Assembly (NCBI RefSeq): GCF_036226885.1
Contig: NZ_CP109027.1
Location: 5,394,001 to 5,458,000, forward strand
Source of the DNA: Streptomyces sp. NBC_00663
GTDB taxonomy: Bacteria; Actinomycetota; Actinomycetes; Streptomycetales; Streptomycetaceae
Length of the DNA stretch: 64,000 bases
Direction of reading: 5' to 3'
Shown: piece after piece, positions 47,833-56,498 of the stretch
Position numbering within the stretch: the stretch's first letter is position 1
Layout: the number at the start of each line of letters is the position of its first letter
The notes under the pieces: model-generated
Told to the model about the DNA's origin: nothing
Databases searched by the model: none
The model's input: only the letters and a program-made list of their open reading frames with translations
Position numbers and translations under genes: made by a program

Positions 47833-48747
47833 GTGGGGAACTTCTTGGCAGGCAAGGTCGTCGCCGTGACGGGGGCGGGGCGGGGGATCGGACGGGCGGT
47901 GGCGCTCGCCGCCGCGGCCGAGGGAGCGCGGGTCGTCGTCAACGACTACGGCGTGTCCGTGGACGGGTCCTCGCCGACGAGCGAGATCGCCGAAGGGGTC
48001 GTCAAGGAGATCGTGGCGGCGGGCGGCGAGGCCGTCGCCGTGGCCGACGACGTGTCCACGATGGCCGGTGGACAGCGGGTGGTCGACGTCGCGCTGTCCT
48101 CGTACGGGCGGCTCGACGGGGTCGTGTGCGTCGCCGGGATCCTGCGCGAGCGGATGCTGTTCAACATGACCGAGGAGGAGTGGGATCCGGTCGTCGCGAC
48201 ACATCTGAAGGGCACGTTCACCGTGTTCCGGGCGGCCTCGGCGGTGATGCGGAAGCAGCGGGCCGGGACGCTGATCGGGTTCACCAGCGGCAACCATCAG
48301 GGGTCGGTCTCCCAGGCGAACTACAGCGCGGCGAAGGGCGGGGTCATCTCGCTCGTGCGGAGCGCCGCGCTGGGCCTGCACAAGTACGGGGTGACCGCGA
48401 ATGCGGTGGCGCCCGTCGCTCGTACGCGGATGTCCGCGGGCGTGCCCATGGAGCTGGCGGAGATCGGGGAGCCGGAGGATGTGGCGGCCCTGGTGGTGTA
48501 TCTGCTCTCGGATCGGGCCCGGGAGGTGGGTGTGACCGGGCAGGTGTACACGATCGCGGGGGCGAAGCTGGCGGTGTGGGCTCAGCCGCGGGAGCTGCGC
48601 GCGGCGTATGCGGTGGGTGGGTGGACGCCGGATGCGATCGCCGAGTTTCTGCCGGGGTCGGTGGGGGTGGATCCGATGCCGATGCTGGCGCGGGTGGCGG
48701 CGATGGAGGAGGCGGCCGCGCGGGGTGAGAGGCCTAACGCCCAATAG
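47833..48747 (+). CDS. Short-chain dehydrogenase (MFE-2/HSD-like)
   Basis: A 304-residue classical SDR. NAD motif VVAVTGAGRGIGRAVALAAA, NDYGVSVDGSSP, the VCVAGILRERMLFNMTEEEW strand and the catalytic Ser/Tyr/Lys set in GFTSGNHQGSVSQANYSAAKGG. The long N-terminal NDYG segment and the 45-residue C-terminal extension resemble the 3-hydroxyacyl-CoA dehydrogenase domain of peroxisomal-type multifunctional proteins. GTG 47833 lies after GAAGGGG. It would oxidise a 3-hydroxyacyl-CoA formed by the pathway's hydratase. Confidence 0.9.
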   Translation: MGNFLAGKVVAVTGAGRGIGRAVALAAAAEGARVVVNDYGVSVDGSSPTSEIAEGVVKEIVAAGGEAVAVADDVSTMAGGQRVVDVALSSYGRLDGVVCVAGILRERMLFNMTEEEWDPVVATHLKGTFTVFRAASAVMRKQRAGTLIGFTSGNHQGSVSQANYSAAKGGVISLVRSAALGLHKYGVTANAVAPVARTRMSAGVPMELAEIGEPEDVAALVVYLLSDRAREVGVTGQVYTIAGAKLAVWAQPRELRAAYAVGGWTPDAIAEFLPGSVGVDPMPMLARVAAMEEAAARGERPNAQ

Positions 48748-48770
48748 CTCGGGTGGAGTTGTTGTTTGGC

Positions 48771-48826
48771 GGGTGCGGGTCGGATGTGGCGGGTCGCGCA
48801 GTTCCCCGCGCCCCTTAGGGGCGTGC
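48771..48826 (+). repeat. Streptomyces intergenic repeat, copy 4
   Basis: Contains GGTCGCGCAGTTCCCCGCG and CCCCTTAGGGGC, identical in its core to the copy at 15694. It separates the SDR and acyl-CoA dehydrogenase genes on the same strand. Confidence 0.72.
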
Positions 48827-48855
48827 ACATGTCCGGCGTTGAGAGGAGGCCCTCT

Positions 48856-50004
48856 GTGGACTTCGGGTTCAGTGGCGACGACGAGATCTTCCGTGCCGAG
48901 GTGCACGACTGGCTCGGTGCGCATGTTCGTGGTGGGCTCGACCGGCGGGAGTGGGAACGCGCCCTCGGCGCCGCCGGGTGGATCGGGCTCGGATGGGCTG
49001 AGGAGGGGTACGGCAATCGGACCGTCGGGCTGACTCAGCAGGTCGTCTGGGCCGAGGAGTATGCGCGGTCCTCGGCTCCTCCTCGGTCCGGGCACATCGG
49101 GGAGAACCTGCTTGCGCCCACGCTCATCGCTCACGGCAGCCCGGAGCAGAAGGCGCGGTTCCTTCCCGCCATCGCCGCCGGGGACGAGCTGTGGTGTCAG
49201 GGGTACAGCGAGCCCGGGGCCGGGTCGGATCTCGCCGGGGTGCGGACCGGGGCCGTGCGGGACGGGGCGTACTACCGGATCACCGGGCAGAAGATCTGGA
49301 CCTCGCTCGCGCAGGACGCCGACTGGTGTTTTGTGCTGGCCCGGACCGAGGCCGGGTCGCGGCGGCATCAGGGACTGTCGCTTCTCCTCGTGCCCATGGA
49401 TCAGCCGGGGCGGATCGAGGTGCGGCCCATTCGGCAGCTGACGGGGACGAGTGACTTCAACGAGGTCTTCTTCGACGGGGCACGCGCGCGTGCGGAGCAT
49501 GTCGTCGGGGGCGAAGGGGCCGGGTGGCGGGTCGCGATGAGTCTGCTCGGGTTCGAGCGCGGGGTGTCCACGCTGGCCCAGCAGATCGGGTTCGCCGAGG
49601 AGTTGGGGCGGGTGGTGCGGGCCGCGGTCGGGTCGGGGGCGGTCAAGGACCCTGTCGTACGGGAACGGCTCGTCCGGCAGTGGGCCGAGCTGCGGGTCAT
49701 GCGGTGGAACGCGCTGCGGACGCTCGGCCGGGCCGGGGACGCGGGGGCGCCCAGCGTGGCCAAGCTGCTGTGGGGCGGCTGGCATCAGCGGCTCGGGGAG
49801 CTGGCCATGGCCGTGCGGGGGGCGAGCGGGGGTGTGGGGCCGCGGGACTGGGCCGCCTCCTCGCCGTATGAACTCGACGCGTTCCAGGAGCTGTTCCTGT
49901 TCTCCCGGGCCGACACCGTGTACGGCGGCTCGGACCAGATCCAGCGCACGATCATCGCCGAGCGGGTGCTCGGTCTGCCCAGGGAACCCAAGGGGGTTGT
50001 GTGA
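48856..50004 (+). CDS. Acyl-CoA dehydrogenase, third of the region
   Basis: 382 residues. QGYSEPGAGSDLAGVRTGAV and RITGQKIWTSLAQDADWCFVL in the middle domain; TVYGGSDQIQRTIIAERVLGLPRE at the C-terminus. It is of the FadE26/ChsE-type class like the first subunit encoded at 43413, but has no second-subunit gene beside it. The start GTG 48856 has GAGGAGG 6 nt upstream; a longer frame would begin in the intergenic repeat. It is coupled with the alcohol dehydrogenase gene (one-base overlap, TGATG). Confidence 0.9.
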   Translation: MDFGFSGDDEIFRAEVHDWLGAHVRGGLDRREWERALGAAGWIGLGWAEEGYGNRTVGLTQQVVWAEEYARSSAPPRSGHIGENLLAPTLIAHGSPEQKARFLPAIAAGDELWCQGYSEPGAGSDLAGVRTGAVRDGAYYRITGQKIWTSLAQDADWCFVLARTEAGSRRHQGLSLLLVPMDQPGRIEVRPIRQLTGTSDFNEVFFDGARARAEHVVGGEGAGWRVAMSLLGFERGVSTLAQQIGFAEELGRVVRAAVGSGAVKDPVVRERLVRQWAELRVMRWNALRTLGRAGDAGAPSVAKLLWGGWHQRLGELAMAVRGASGGVGPRDWAASSPYELDAFQELFLFSRADTVYGGSDQIQRTIIAERVLGLPREPKGVV

Positions 50005-51053
50005 TGCGCGGAGTCCTGTTCGACGGGAAGCGGGTCGAGGTCGTGGACGACCTGGAGGTGCGGGAGCCGGGGCCCGGCGAGGTGGTCGTCGCCATCGCGG
50101 CCGCCGGGTTGTGTCACAGCGATCTGTCCGTCGTGGACGGCACCATCCCCTTTCCCGTGCCCGTGGTGCTGGGGCACGAGGGGGCGGGCGTGGTGGCGGC
50201 CGTGGGCGCGGGCGTTACCCATGTCGCGGCCGGTGATCATGTCGCGCTGTCCACCCTTGCCAACTGCGGGACCTGTGCGGAGTGCGACCGGGGGCGGCCC
50301 ACCATGTGCCGGCAGGCCATCGGGCGGCCGGGGCGGCCCTTCTCGCGCGAGGGGCGGCCGGTGTTCCAGTTCGCCTCCAACTCGGCCTTCGCCGAGCGGA
50401 CCGTGGTGAAGGCCGTCCAGGCGGTACGGATCCCGGAGGACATCCCCCTTTCCTCCGCCGCGCTCATCGGATGCGGGGTGCTGACCGGGGTGGGCGCCGT
50501 GCTCAACCGGGCCAGGGTGGACCGGGGGGACGGCGTGGTCGTGATCGGCACCGGCGGCATCGGGCTCAACGTCCTCCAAGGGGCCCGGATCGCGGGGGCG
50601 TCGCGGATCGTCGCCGTCGACGCCAATCCGGCCAAGGAGGCGGTGGCGCGGCAGTTCGGGGCGACGGACTTCCTGACGTCCACGGAAGGGGTGCGCGAGC
50701 TGCTGCCCACGGGGGCGGATCACGTGTTCGAGTGCGTGGGGCGGGTAGAGCTCGTCCGGCAGGCGATCGATCTGCTGGACCGGCATGGACAGGCTGTGTT
50801 GTTGGGGGTGCCGCCGGCGGGCGCGGAGGCGTCCTTCGCCGTGTCCTCGCTGTTCCTGGACAAGTCGATCCTGGGGTGCCGGTACGGGGCGTCGCGACCG
50901 CAGCGGGACATCCCGCTGTACGCCGAGCTGTATCGGACCGGGCGGTTGCTGCTCGATGAGCTGGTGACGCAGACGTATCCGGTGGAGGAGTTCGAGCGGG
51001 CGGTGGCGGACGCGGAGGCGGGGAAGGTGGCTCGGGGGGTGCTGACCTTCTGA
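50004..51053 (+). CDS. Zinc-dependent alcohol dehydrogenase
   Basis: A 349-residue medium-chain dehydrogenase. Catalytic zinc ligands CHSD and GHEGAG; the structural zinc loop CGTCAECDRGRPTMC has four cysteines; the NAD Rossmann motif is VVVIGTGGIGLNVLQGA. The class III/NAD-dependent type is suggested by GGIG and by aspartate after the second strand (VAVDANP). ATG 50004 sits 7 nt after GGGGG. It would oxidise a hydroxylated intermediate in the same transcript as the acyl-CoA dehydrogenase. Confidence 0.93.
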   Translation: MRGVLFDGKRVEVVDDLEVREPGPGEVVVAIAAAGLCHSDLSVVDGTIPFPVPVVLGHEGAGVVAAVGAGVTHVAAGDHVALSTLANCGTCAECDRGRPTMCRQAIGRPGRPFSREGRPVFQFASNSAFAERTVVKAVQAVRIPEDIPLSSAALIGCGVLTGVGAVLNRARVDRGDGVVVIGTGGIGLNVLQGARIAGASRIVAVDANPAKEAVARQFGATDFLTSTEGVRELLPTGADHVFECVGRVELVRQAIDLLDRHGQAVLLGVPPAGAEASFAVSSLFLDKSILGCRYGASRPQRDIPLYAELYRTGRLLLDELVTQTYPVEEFERAVADAEAGKVARGVLTF

Positions 51054-51112
51054 GCCGGCTCGGGGCTGATCTTCTGAGCTGGCTTGGGGCTGATCTCTGA
51101 GCCGGCTCGGGG
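51048..51112 (+). repeat. 24-bp tandem repeat (2.7 copies) at the end of the dehydrogenase gene
   Basis: TTCTGAGCCGGCTCGGGGCT plus GATC repeats at 51048, 51072 and (truncated) 51096. The first copy contains the stop codon of the alcohol dehydrogenase. The GAGCCGGCTC palindromes can each form a short hairpin, so the array may help termination. Confidence 0.8.
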
Positions 51113-51174
51113 TTGTCCACAGGCCGGGAAAAACCACTGCCGGGTTGTCGGTGGCGCCGCCTACCGTCGTGCCC

Positions 51175-52443
51175 ATGTCCTATCGCGATCTCGCCTCCCG
51201 ACAGGTCCTCGTCTGGGCCGCGACGGCCGTCGGCTCCCGTATGCCGGTCGCCATGGCCCCGCTCGCTCTGGTCTTCCTGGTGCGGGAGCGACCCGGTGGG
51301 TACACGCTGGGTGCCGCGCTCGCGGCGGCCTATGTGATCGGCGAGATCGTCGGTGCGCCGGTGCTCGGGATGCGGCTGGATGCCGCGCGGGGGCGCCGCC
51401 ATCTGGCCCTCGGGCTGGTGGGCGGGGCGGTGGGGTTCGCGGGGCTCGGGGTGCTGCCCGGTGCGCCGAGCGGGGTGCTGGGGGCGTTCGCCTTCGTGGC
51501 CGGGTTCGCGCCGGGGGCGGTCACCGGTGGGCTGCGGACGCTGCTGACCTCGCTCGTTCCCGACCGTGCCGTGGCCCAGGCGCTGTCCACCGAGTCGATG
51601 CTGATGGCCGGGGTGTGGGCCGTGTCGCCCGTCGCGGTCGCCTGGCTCGCCCTCGGCGTCGCGCCGCGCGCCCCGCTTCTCCTCGCCGCCGCCCTGATGG
51701 CGTCGTCGGTCGCGGGCCTGTGGCGGCTGCCCGCCCGCTGGGACGACGAGGCGCGAGAGGGGGAGGACGGCGGCCCCTCGACCCTCCGCGTGCTGATCCG
51801 CGCCTGGCCGGTCTACGTCACCGGCGCAGCCAGCCTCACCCTGCTGGGCCTCTCCGAACTCACCCTGCCCGCCCTGCTCGAACAGCGCGGCATCGGCATC
51901 GGCTGGACCGGCCCGATGCTGGCCGGCATGGCCGCGTCGGCGGCACTCGGCGCGTTCCTGTACGGGGTGCGGGCATGGCCCGGGCGGCTGCGGACGCGCA
52001 GCGCGGTGCTGATGTGCGGCATGTCGGCGTTCGTGGTGCTCGCCGCCCTGATACCGGGCGCGGCCGGTATCGCGGTCGCCCTGGCGCTCGCGGGCGCGAT
52101 CCAGTCGGGTGCGCTGATCACCCGCAACCTGGCCCTGCGGGAGGCCGTGCCGCCCGGTGCCGTGGCCGCCGGGTACTCCGTGATGTACGCGGCGGCGGGG
52201 GCCGGATACGCGGCGACGGGGTCCCTCGCCGGTGGGCTGCTCCAGGTGGTGGCCCCGTCCACGGCCGTTCTCGCGGGTGTGGCGCTGGGGCTGCTGCTCA
52301 CGGCGCTCGGCTGGTGGGGGGAGGTGCGCGGCGAGGCGCGGGCGCGGGCGTCAGATACGGCTGGGCGTACGGCCGGTGGCGTCGGTGCCCGCGCGGAACG
52401 TGCGCCGGTAGCTGGTCGGGGTGACGCCGAGCGCCTGCTGTAG
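51175..52443 (+). CDS. MFS transporter
   Basis: 422 residues with about twelve hydrophobic segments. The N-terminus VLVWAATAVGSRMPVAMAPLA with RPGGYTLGAALAAAYVIGEI resembles uncharacterised actinobacterial MFS efflux proteins. ATG 51175 is selected; there is no strong ribosome site. The last 30 residues are a charged tail that overlaps the convergent AraC gene by 93 nt, an unusually long tail-to-tail overlap. Substrate unknown. Confidence 0.83.
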   Translation: MSYRDLASRQVLVWAATAVGSRMPVAMAPLALVFLVRERPGGYTLGAALAAAYVIGEIVGAPVLGMRLDAARGRRHLALGLVGGAVGFAGLGVLPGAPSGVLGAFAFVAGFAPGAVTGGLRTLLTSLVPDRAVAQALSTESMLMAGVWAVSPVAVAWLALGVAPRAPLLLAAALMASSVAGLWRLPARWDDEAREGEDGGPSTLRVLIRAWPVYVTGAASLTLLGLSELTLPALLEQRGIGIGWTGPMLAGMAASAALGAFLYGVRAWPGRLRTRSAVLMCGMSAFVVLAALIPGAAGIAVALALAGAIQSGALITRNLALREAVPPGAVAAGYSVMYAAAGAGYAATGSLAGGLLQVVAPSTAVLAGVALGLLLTALGWWGEVRGEARARASDTAGRTAGGVGARAERAPVAGRGDAERLL

Positions 52444-53421
52444 GTGCTGGCGCATCGACTGGGCCGTGCCGAAGCCGGCGTCCCTCGCCACTTGGTCGAC
52501 GGACAGGTCGGAGGACTCCAGCAGATGCCGGGCGCGCTCCACCCGCTGCTGGGTGAGCCACTGGCCGGGGCTGATGCCGACCTCCTCGCGGAAGCGGCGC
52601 GTGAAGGTCCGTACGGACATGGCCTCCTGTTCGGCCATGTCCCGCAGCTGGATCGGCTCGTGCAGCCGGTCAAGCGCCCAGGCGCGGGCCGCGGTCGTGG
52701 TGGCCAGCTGCGGCTCGGGCACCGGACGCTGGATGAACTGCGCCTGTCCGCCCTCGCGATGAGGGGGTACGACCGTACGGCGGGCCACGGCGTTGGCGAC
52801 GGCGGTGCCGTGGTCGCGGCGCAGCATGTGCAGGCACAGGTCGACCCCGGCGGCGACGCCCGCGGAGGTCAGGACGTCGCCGTCGTCGACGTACAGGACG
52901 TCCGCGTCGACCCTGATCCGCGGGAAGAGCCGTTGGAGGCGTTCGGCGTCGGCCCAGTGCGTGGTGGCGGGGCGGCCGTCGAGCGCGCCGGCGGCGGCGA
53001 GGACGTAGACGCCCGTGCAGATGGAGGCGAGACGGGTGCCGGGGCGGATGTGGGCGAGGGCCGCGGCCAGCTCGGGGGTGAGGACGCCGTCGTCGTAGAC
53101 CGGGCCGAACTCGTAGGAGGCGGGGACGATCACGGTGTCGGCGGTGGCGAGGGTCTCCGGGCCGTTCGCCACCATGATGTCGAAGTCGGCGTCCGTGCGG
53201 ACCGGGCCCGGTGGCCGGATCGAGCAGGTGACGACCTCGTACAGGTGCCGTCCCTCGGCGTCTCGCGGGCGCCCGAAGATGCGGTGCGGGATGCCCAGCT
53301 CGAAGGGGAGCGCGCCGTCCATGGCGAGGACGACGACGCGGTGCGGACGGAACCCCGGCTCAGCGGTGGGCGCGGTGGTGGTCGGCCCGGTGCTCGGCTC
53401 ACGGCTCGCGGATCGATGCAT
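52351..53421 (-). CDS. AraC-family regulator with DJ-1/PfpI-like domain (GlxA/FtrA type)
   Basis: 356 residues. N-terminal class I glutamine amidotransferase-like sensor domain (VVVLAMDGALPFELGIPHRIF, with SICTGVYVLAAAGALDG where the nucleophile Cys sits). Two AraC helix-turn-helix motifs follow from about residue 240 (LRDMAEQEAMSVRTFTRRFR and VDQVARDAGFGTAQSMRQHL). It diverges from the second MFS gene at 53493 (71 bp), so probably controls that transporter. No CTGACG-type box lies in this promoter. Confidence 0.9.
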   Translation of the reverse strand: MHRSASREPSTGPTTTAPTAEPGFRPHRVVVLAMDGALPFELGIPHRIFGRPRDAEGRHLYEVVTCSIRPPGPVRTDADFDIMVANGPETLATADTVIVPASYEFGPVYDDGVLTPELAAALAHIRPGTRLASICTGVYVLAAAGALDGRPATTHWADAERLQRLFPRIRVDADVLYVDDGDVLTSAGVAAGVDLCLHMLRRDHGTAVANAVARRTVVPPHREGGQAQFIQRPVPEPQLATTTAARAWALDRLHEPIQLRDMAEQEAMSVRTFTRRFREEVGISPGQWLTQQRVERARHLLESSDLSVDQVARDAGFGTAQSMRQHLQQALGVTPTSYRRTFRAGTDATGRTPSRI

Positions 53422-53492
53422 GGCCCGATCCTAACGAATGCTGTCCTTCGGGCCACTCGATCGGGAAGGCCGCGGATCGGAAGCTCTATGTC

Positions 53493-54824
53493 GTGACCCA
53501 GACAACCGAAGCCGCCGTCCAGGCGCCCCGTACGGGAAAGAAGCCCGCCCGCCCGCGGCGGAGCCGCAGAATGTCACTGCACCGCGCCTGGTTCGTCGCC
53601 GCCGTCGCCTTCGTGACGATCATCGGCGCCGCCGCCTTCCGGTCGCTTCCCGGCCTGCTCATCGACCCGCTGCACCAGGACTTCGGCTGGTCGCGCGGCA
53701 CGATCAGCGCCGCTGTCTCCATCAACCTCGCCCTGTACGGGCTCACCGCCCCCTTCGCCGCCGCGCTGATGGACCGCTTCGGCATCCGCCGGGTCGTCGC
53801 GGTGGCGCTGACCGTGATCGCGCTCGGGTCGGGGCTGACCGTGTGGATGACGGCGGCCTGGCAGCTCATGCTGTGCTGGGGGCTGCTGGTCGGGCTGGGG
53901 TCGGGATCGATGGCGCTGGCCTTCGCGGCGACCGTCACCAACCGCTGGTTCACCGGGCGCCGCGGTCTGGTCACCGGCATCCTGACCGCCGCCTCCGCCT
54001 CCGGCCAGCTGATCTTCCTGCCGGTGCTGTCCTGGATGGTGGAGGAGCACAGCTGGCGCCCGGCGGCCGTCACGGTGTCCCTGGCCGCCCTCGCGGTCGT
54101 CCCCTTCGTCTGGCTGCTGCTGCGCGACCACCCGGCCGACGTGGGCCTGAAGCCGTACGGGGCCGAGGAGTTCGTGCCCAAGCCGGAGCCCGTGCCGGGC
54201 GCCGGCCGCCGCGCGCTGAGCGTCCTGGTCAAGGCCGCCCGCACCGGCCCGTTCTGGCTGCTGGCCGGCACCTTCGCGATCTGCGGCGCCTCCACCAACG
54301 GCCTGATCCAGACCCACTTCGTGCCCGCCGCCCACGACGCGCACATGCCGGTCCAGGCGGCGGCCTCGCTGCTCGCGGTCATCGGCGTCTTCGACGTGGT
54401 CGGCACGATCGCCTCCGGCTGGTTCACCGACCGCTACGACGCCCGCCGGCTGCTCGCGACGTACTACGCGCTGCGCGGCGTCTCGCTGCTCTTCCTGCCG
54501 ATGCTGCTGGCGCCCAGCGTCCACCCTCCGATGCTGTTCTTCATCGTCTTCTACGGCCTCGACTGGGTCGCCACCGTGCCGCCCACCGTGGCGCTGTGCC
54601 GGGAGCAGTACGGCGAGGACAGCCCGATCGTCTTCGGCTGGGTGCTGGCCTCGCACCAGGTCGGGGCGGCGCTGGTGGCCTTCCTCGGCGGTGTGGCCCG
54701 GGACGTCTTCGGGTCGTACGACATGGTCTGGTACTTCTCCGGGGCGCTGTGCGCGGCGGCGGCGCTGATGGCGCTGGTGATCCGGCGGAAGCCGGTGGCG
54801 GCGGTGCGGGTGGCCGCGGTCTGA
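53493..54824 (+). CDS. MFS transporter (OFA/monocarboxylate-like)
   Basis: A 443-residue, twelve-segment permease. The Arg-rich N-terminal tail is followed by AWFVAAVAFVTIIGAAAF, and DFGWSRGTISAAVSINLALYGL is a motif of oxalate-formate/monocarboxylate antiporter-type MFS proteins. MDRFGIRRVVAVAL is the loop-2/3 basic motif. It plausibly takes up the carboxylic acid degraded by the region. GTG 53493 starts the frame opposite the AraC gene. Its stop codon lies inside a palindrome shared with the convergent flavin reductase. Confidence 0.87.
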   Translation: MTQTTEAAVQAPRTGKKPARPRRSRRMSLHRAWFVAAVAFVTIIGAAAFRSLPGLLIDPLHQDFGWSRGTISAAVSINLALYGLTAPFAAALMDRFGIRRVVAVALTVIALGSGLTVWMTAAWQLMLCWGLLVGLGSGSMALAFAATVTNRWFTGRRGLVTGILTAASASGQLIFLPVLSWMVEEHSWRPAAVTVSLAALAVVPFVWLLLRDHPADVGLKPYGAEEFVPKPEPVPGAGRRALSVLVKAARTGPFWLLAGTFAICGASTNGLIQTHFVPAAHDAHMPVQAAASLLAVIGVFDVVGTIASGWFTDRYDARRLLATYYALRGVSLLFLPMLLAPSVHPPMLFFIVFYGLDWVATVPPTVALCREQYGEDSPIVFGWVLASHQVGAALVAFLGGVARDVFGSYDMVWYFSGALCAAAALMALVIRRKPVAAVRVAAV

Positions 54825-54838
54825 CCGGTCGGTCAGAC
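54819..54838. other. Palindrome spanning two convergent stop codons
   Basis: GTCTGACC-GGTC-GGTCAGAC. The left TGA ends the MFS gene and the right (complementary) TGA ends the flavin reductase gene. It resembles the regulon box but with a four-base spacer. A short terminator stem is the more likely use. Confidence 0.4.
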
Positions 54839-55459
54839 GAACCGCCCCCTGTGGAACAGCAGGGGCGCCGCGTCCTCGTCGCCCGTGCCCAGCGCGTCCA
54901 CCCGGCCGACCACGATCAGATGGTCGCCGCCGGTGTGCACCGCGTGGATCGTGCAGTCGATCCAGGCGAGCGCGCCCGTGAGGCGGGGGGCGCCGGAGCA
55001 GGGCGCCGCGTCGTAGGCCACTCCCGCGAACTTGTCCGCGCCGCTGACCGCGAAGCCGCGGCACAGGGCGCCCTGGTGGGCGGCGAGGACGTTGACACAG
55101 AAGGCGCCGGCGCGGGCGATGCGGGGCCATGTCGTCGACGTACGGCCGACCATGAAGGTGACCAGGGGCGGGTCGAGGGAGAGGGCGGAGAAGGACTGGC
55201 AGGCGAAGCCGGCGGGACCGGACTCGCCGTCGGTGGCGGCTGCGGTGACCACGGCCACGCCCGTCGCGAAGTTCCCCAGCACCCGCCGGAACTCGCCCTG
55301 TCCGACCGGCGCCCGCTCGTCCTCGCCGACACAGCGCAGGTCGGGGCGGGGCAGGGGGTCCAGGGGTGTGGCCGGGACGTCCCGCGCCGTGGATTCCCCA
55401 GCCGCGGCCACGGACCGCAGATAGCGGACGGCGGCCTCGGCTGTGCCTGCTTGTCCCAT
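54833..55459 (-). CDS. Flavin reductase-like NADH:flavin oxidoreductase
   Basis: A 208-residue FMN-binding split-barrel. GEFRRVLGNFATGVAVVTAA and FACQSFSALSLDPPLVTFMV are the FMN-site signatures of HpaC/HsaB-like reductases that supply reduced flavin to two-component monooxygenases. WPRIARAGAFCVNVLAAHQ and VHTGGDHLIVVGRV complete the fold. A 40-residue N-terminal extension is unconserved. ATG 55459 has GAAGG upstream. Regulon operator C stands 16 nt before this start. No large monooxygenase partner is next to it; the FMO-type gene at 59680 carries its own FAD/NADPH motifs. Confidence 0.87.
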   Translation of the reverse strand: MGQAGTAEAAVRYLRSVAAAGESTARDVPATPLDPLPRPDLRCVGEDERAPVGQGEFRRVLGNFATGVAVVTAAATDGESGPAGFACQSFSALSLDPPLVTFMVGRTSTTWPRIARAGAFCVNVLAAHQGALCRGFAVSGADKFAGVAYDAAPCSGAPRLTGALAWIDCTIHAVHTGGDHLIVVGRVDALGTGDEDAAPLLFHRGRFV

Positions 55460-55474
55460 CACACCTTCATTGAA

Positions 55475-55491
55475 GCTGACGGAGCGTCAGA
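55475..55491. promoter_or_regulatory. Regulon operator C
   Basis: GCTGACG-GAG-CGTCAGA; six base pairs of each arm are perfect. It lies 16 nt upstream of the flavin reductase start and 50 nt from the divergent membrane protein gene. Confidence 0.75.
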
Positions 55492-55540
55492 TGGAAAGGG
55501 GTGGTGCGCGGGCGCCGAAGGCCTTCCGTACCCTGCGTGC

Positions 55541-56482
55541 ATGGGGTGGGGAGAGGGACGACGGCAGCTCACGGACGCCTGGAAGTGGTCCGAGCTGCAC
55601 ACGGCTGCGGCGGCGACCGCGCTTCAGGTGCCGGTGCTCTGGCTGCTCGCGTGGCTGACGACCATCAACGACGACGACTACGGCAGCGGGCTGGGCGGCG
55701 CGCTCGCCGGGGCCTTCTTCCTGCTGGTCCTCGTCCTGCTGCCGTTCCTGGCCACCCTGTACGCGGCCGTGGCCGTGATGCCCGTGCTCGTCCTCGCGCG
55801 CGTGGCCGTGCGCCGGCTGCGTGGGCCGGAGTGGCTGTGGCACCTCGGGTTCGTCATCCTGGTCAGCGTCTTCTGGGTGCTGGTCCTGGCCGGGTGGTCC
55901 GCGTCCGGGCCGGCGGTGCTCGCCGCGGCGGGCATGCTGGCCGCGTTCGGTCTTCTCCCGCTCCTGGCCGTGGCCTACGTCCGCCGCCGTGCCCGGATCA
56001 AGGGCAGCGCGTGGGGGTTCTTCGGTGTCTGGCTCCGCTCGGCCTGCGCCACCTTCGGGCTCTGCGTCCTGATCGTCGGCGGCGCGGTCGCGGCCTCCTT
56101 CACCGGACTGCTCAAGGACTACGCGCCTCCGACGCTCTCCGTCGAGCAGCTCACCGGCGCCTGGCGCGGCGACGGCGGCGCGGTCCTGAACCTGCGTGCG
56201 GGCGGCCGGGCCGACTTCACCGACCTCCCGCTCCAGGACCCCGACGGCTTCGAGTACGTCCGCTGCGACGGCACCGGCACCTGGACCGTCGACCGGGAGG
56301 GACGCGAGGACGCCTACGGCGGGGAGGGGCCGAAGGAGCGGGACGGAGTCGTCGTACGGCTCGACGGCGGATGCGGGGAGCAGACGTACTGGACGATCGG
56401 CGGCACGGCCCACGACCCCCAGCTGTTCGTGCTGTTCGGCGACGCGGACGCGGGCGAGCTGCGGATCCTCAAGAAGAAGTGA
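55541..56482 (+). CDS. Multi-pass membrane protein, unknown function
   Basis: 313 residues not assigned to a named family. Five hydrophobic segments are seen in the first 190 residues (LQVPVLWLLAWLTT, GAFFLLVLVLLPFLATLYAA, LGFVILVSVFWVLVLAGW, VLAAAGMLAAFGLLPLLAVAY, FGLCVLIVGGAVAAS). A C-terminal beta-rich extracytoplasmic domain of about 110 residues follows (LTGAWRGDGGAVLNLRAGGRADFTD), lipocalin-like in pattern. ATG 55541 is preceded by GTGC only. It may be a bystander in the regulon. Confidence 0.7.
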   Translation: MGWGEGRRQLTDAWKWSELHTAAAATALQVPVLWLLAWLTTINDDDYGSGLGGALAGAFFLLVLVLLPFLATLYAAVAVMPVLVLARVAVRRLRGPEWLWHLGFVILVSVFWVLVLAGWSASGPAVLAAAGMLAAFGLLPLLAVAYVRRRARIKGSAWGFFGVWLRSACATFGLCVLIVGGAVAASFTGLLKDYAPPTLSVEQLTGAWRGDGGAVLNLRAGGRADFTDLPLQDPDGFEYVRCDGTGTWTVDREGREDAYGGEGPKERDGVVVRLDGGCGEQTYWTIGGTAHDPQLFVLFGDADAGELRILKKK

Positions 56483-56498
56483 CGCGGATCGGCTGCGG

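Noticed and set aside
53438..56482. A 1014-codon plus-strand frame
   Set aside because: Its first two thirds are a shadow of the MFS and flavin reductase genes; only the part from ATG 55541 has membrane-protein character and is kept.
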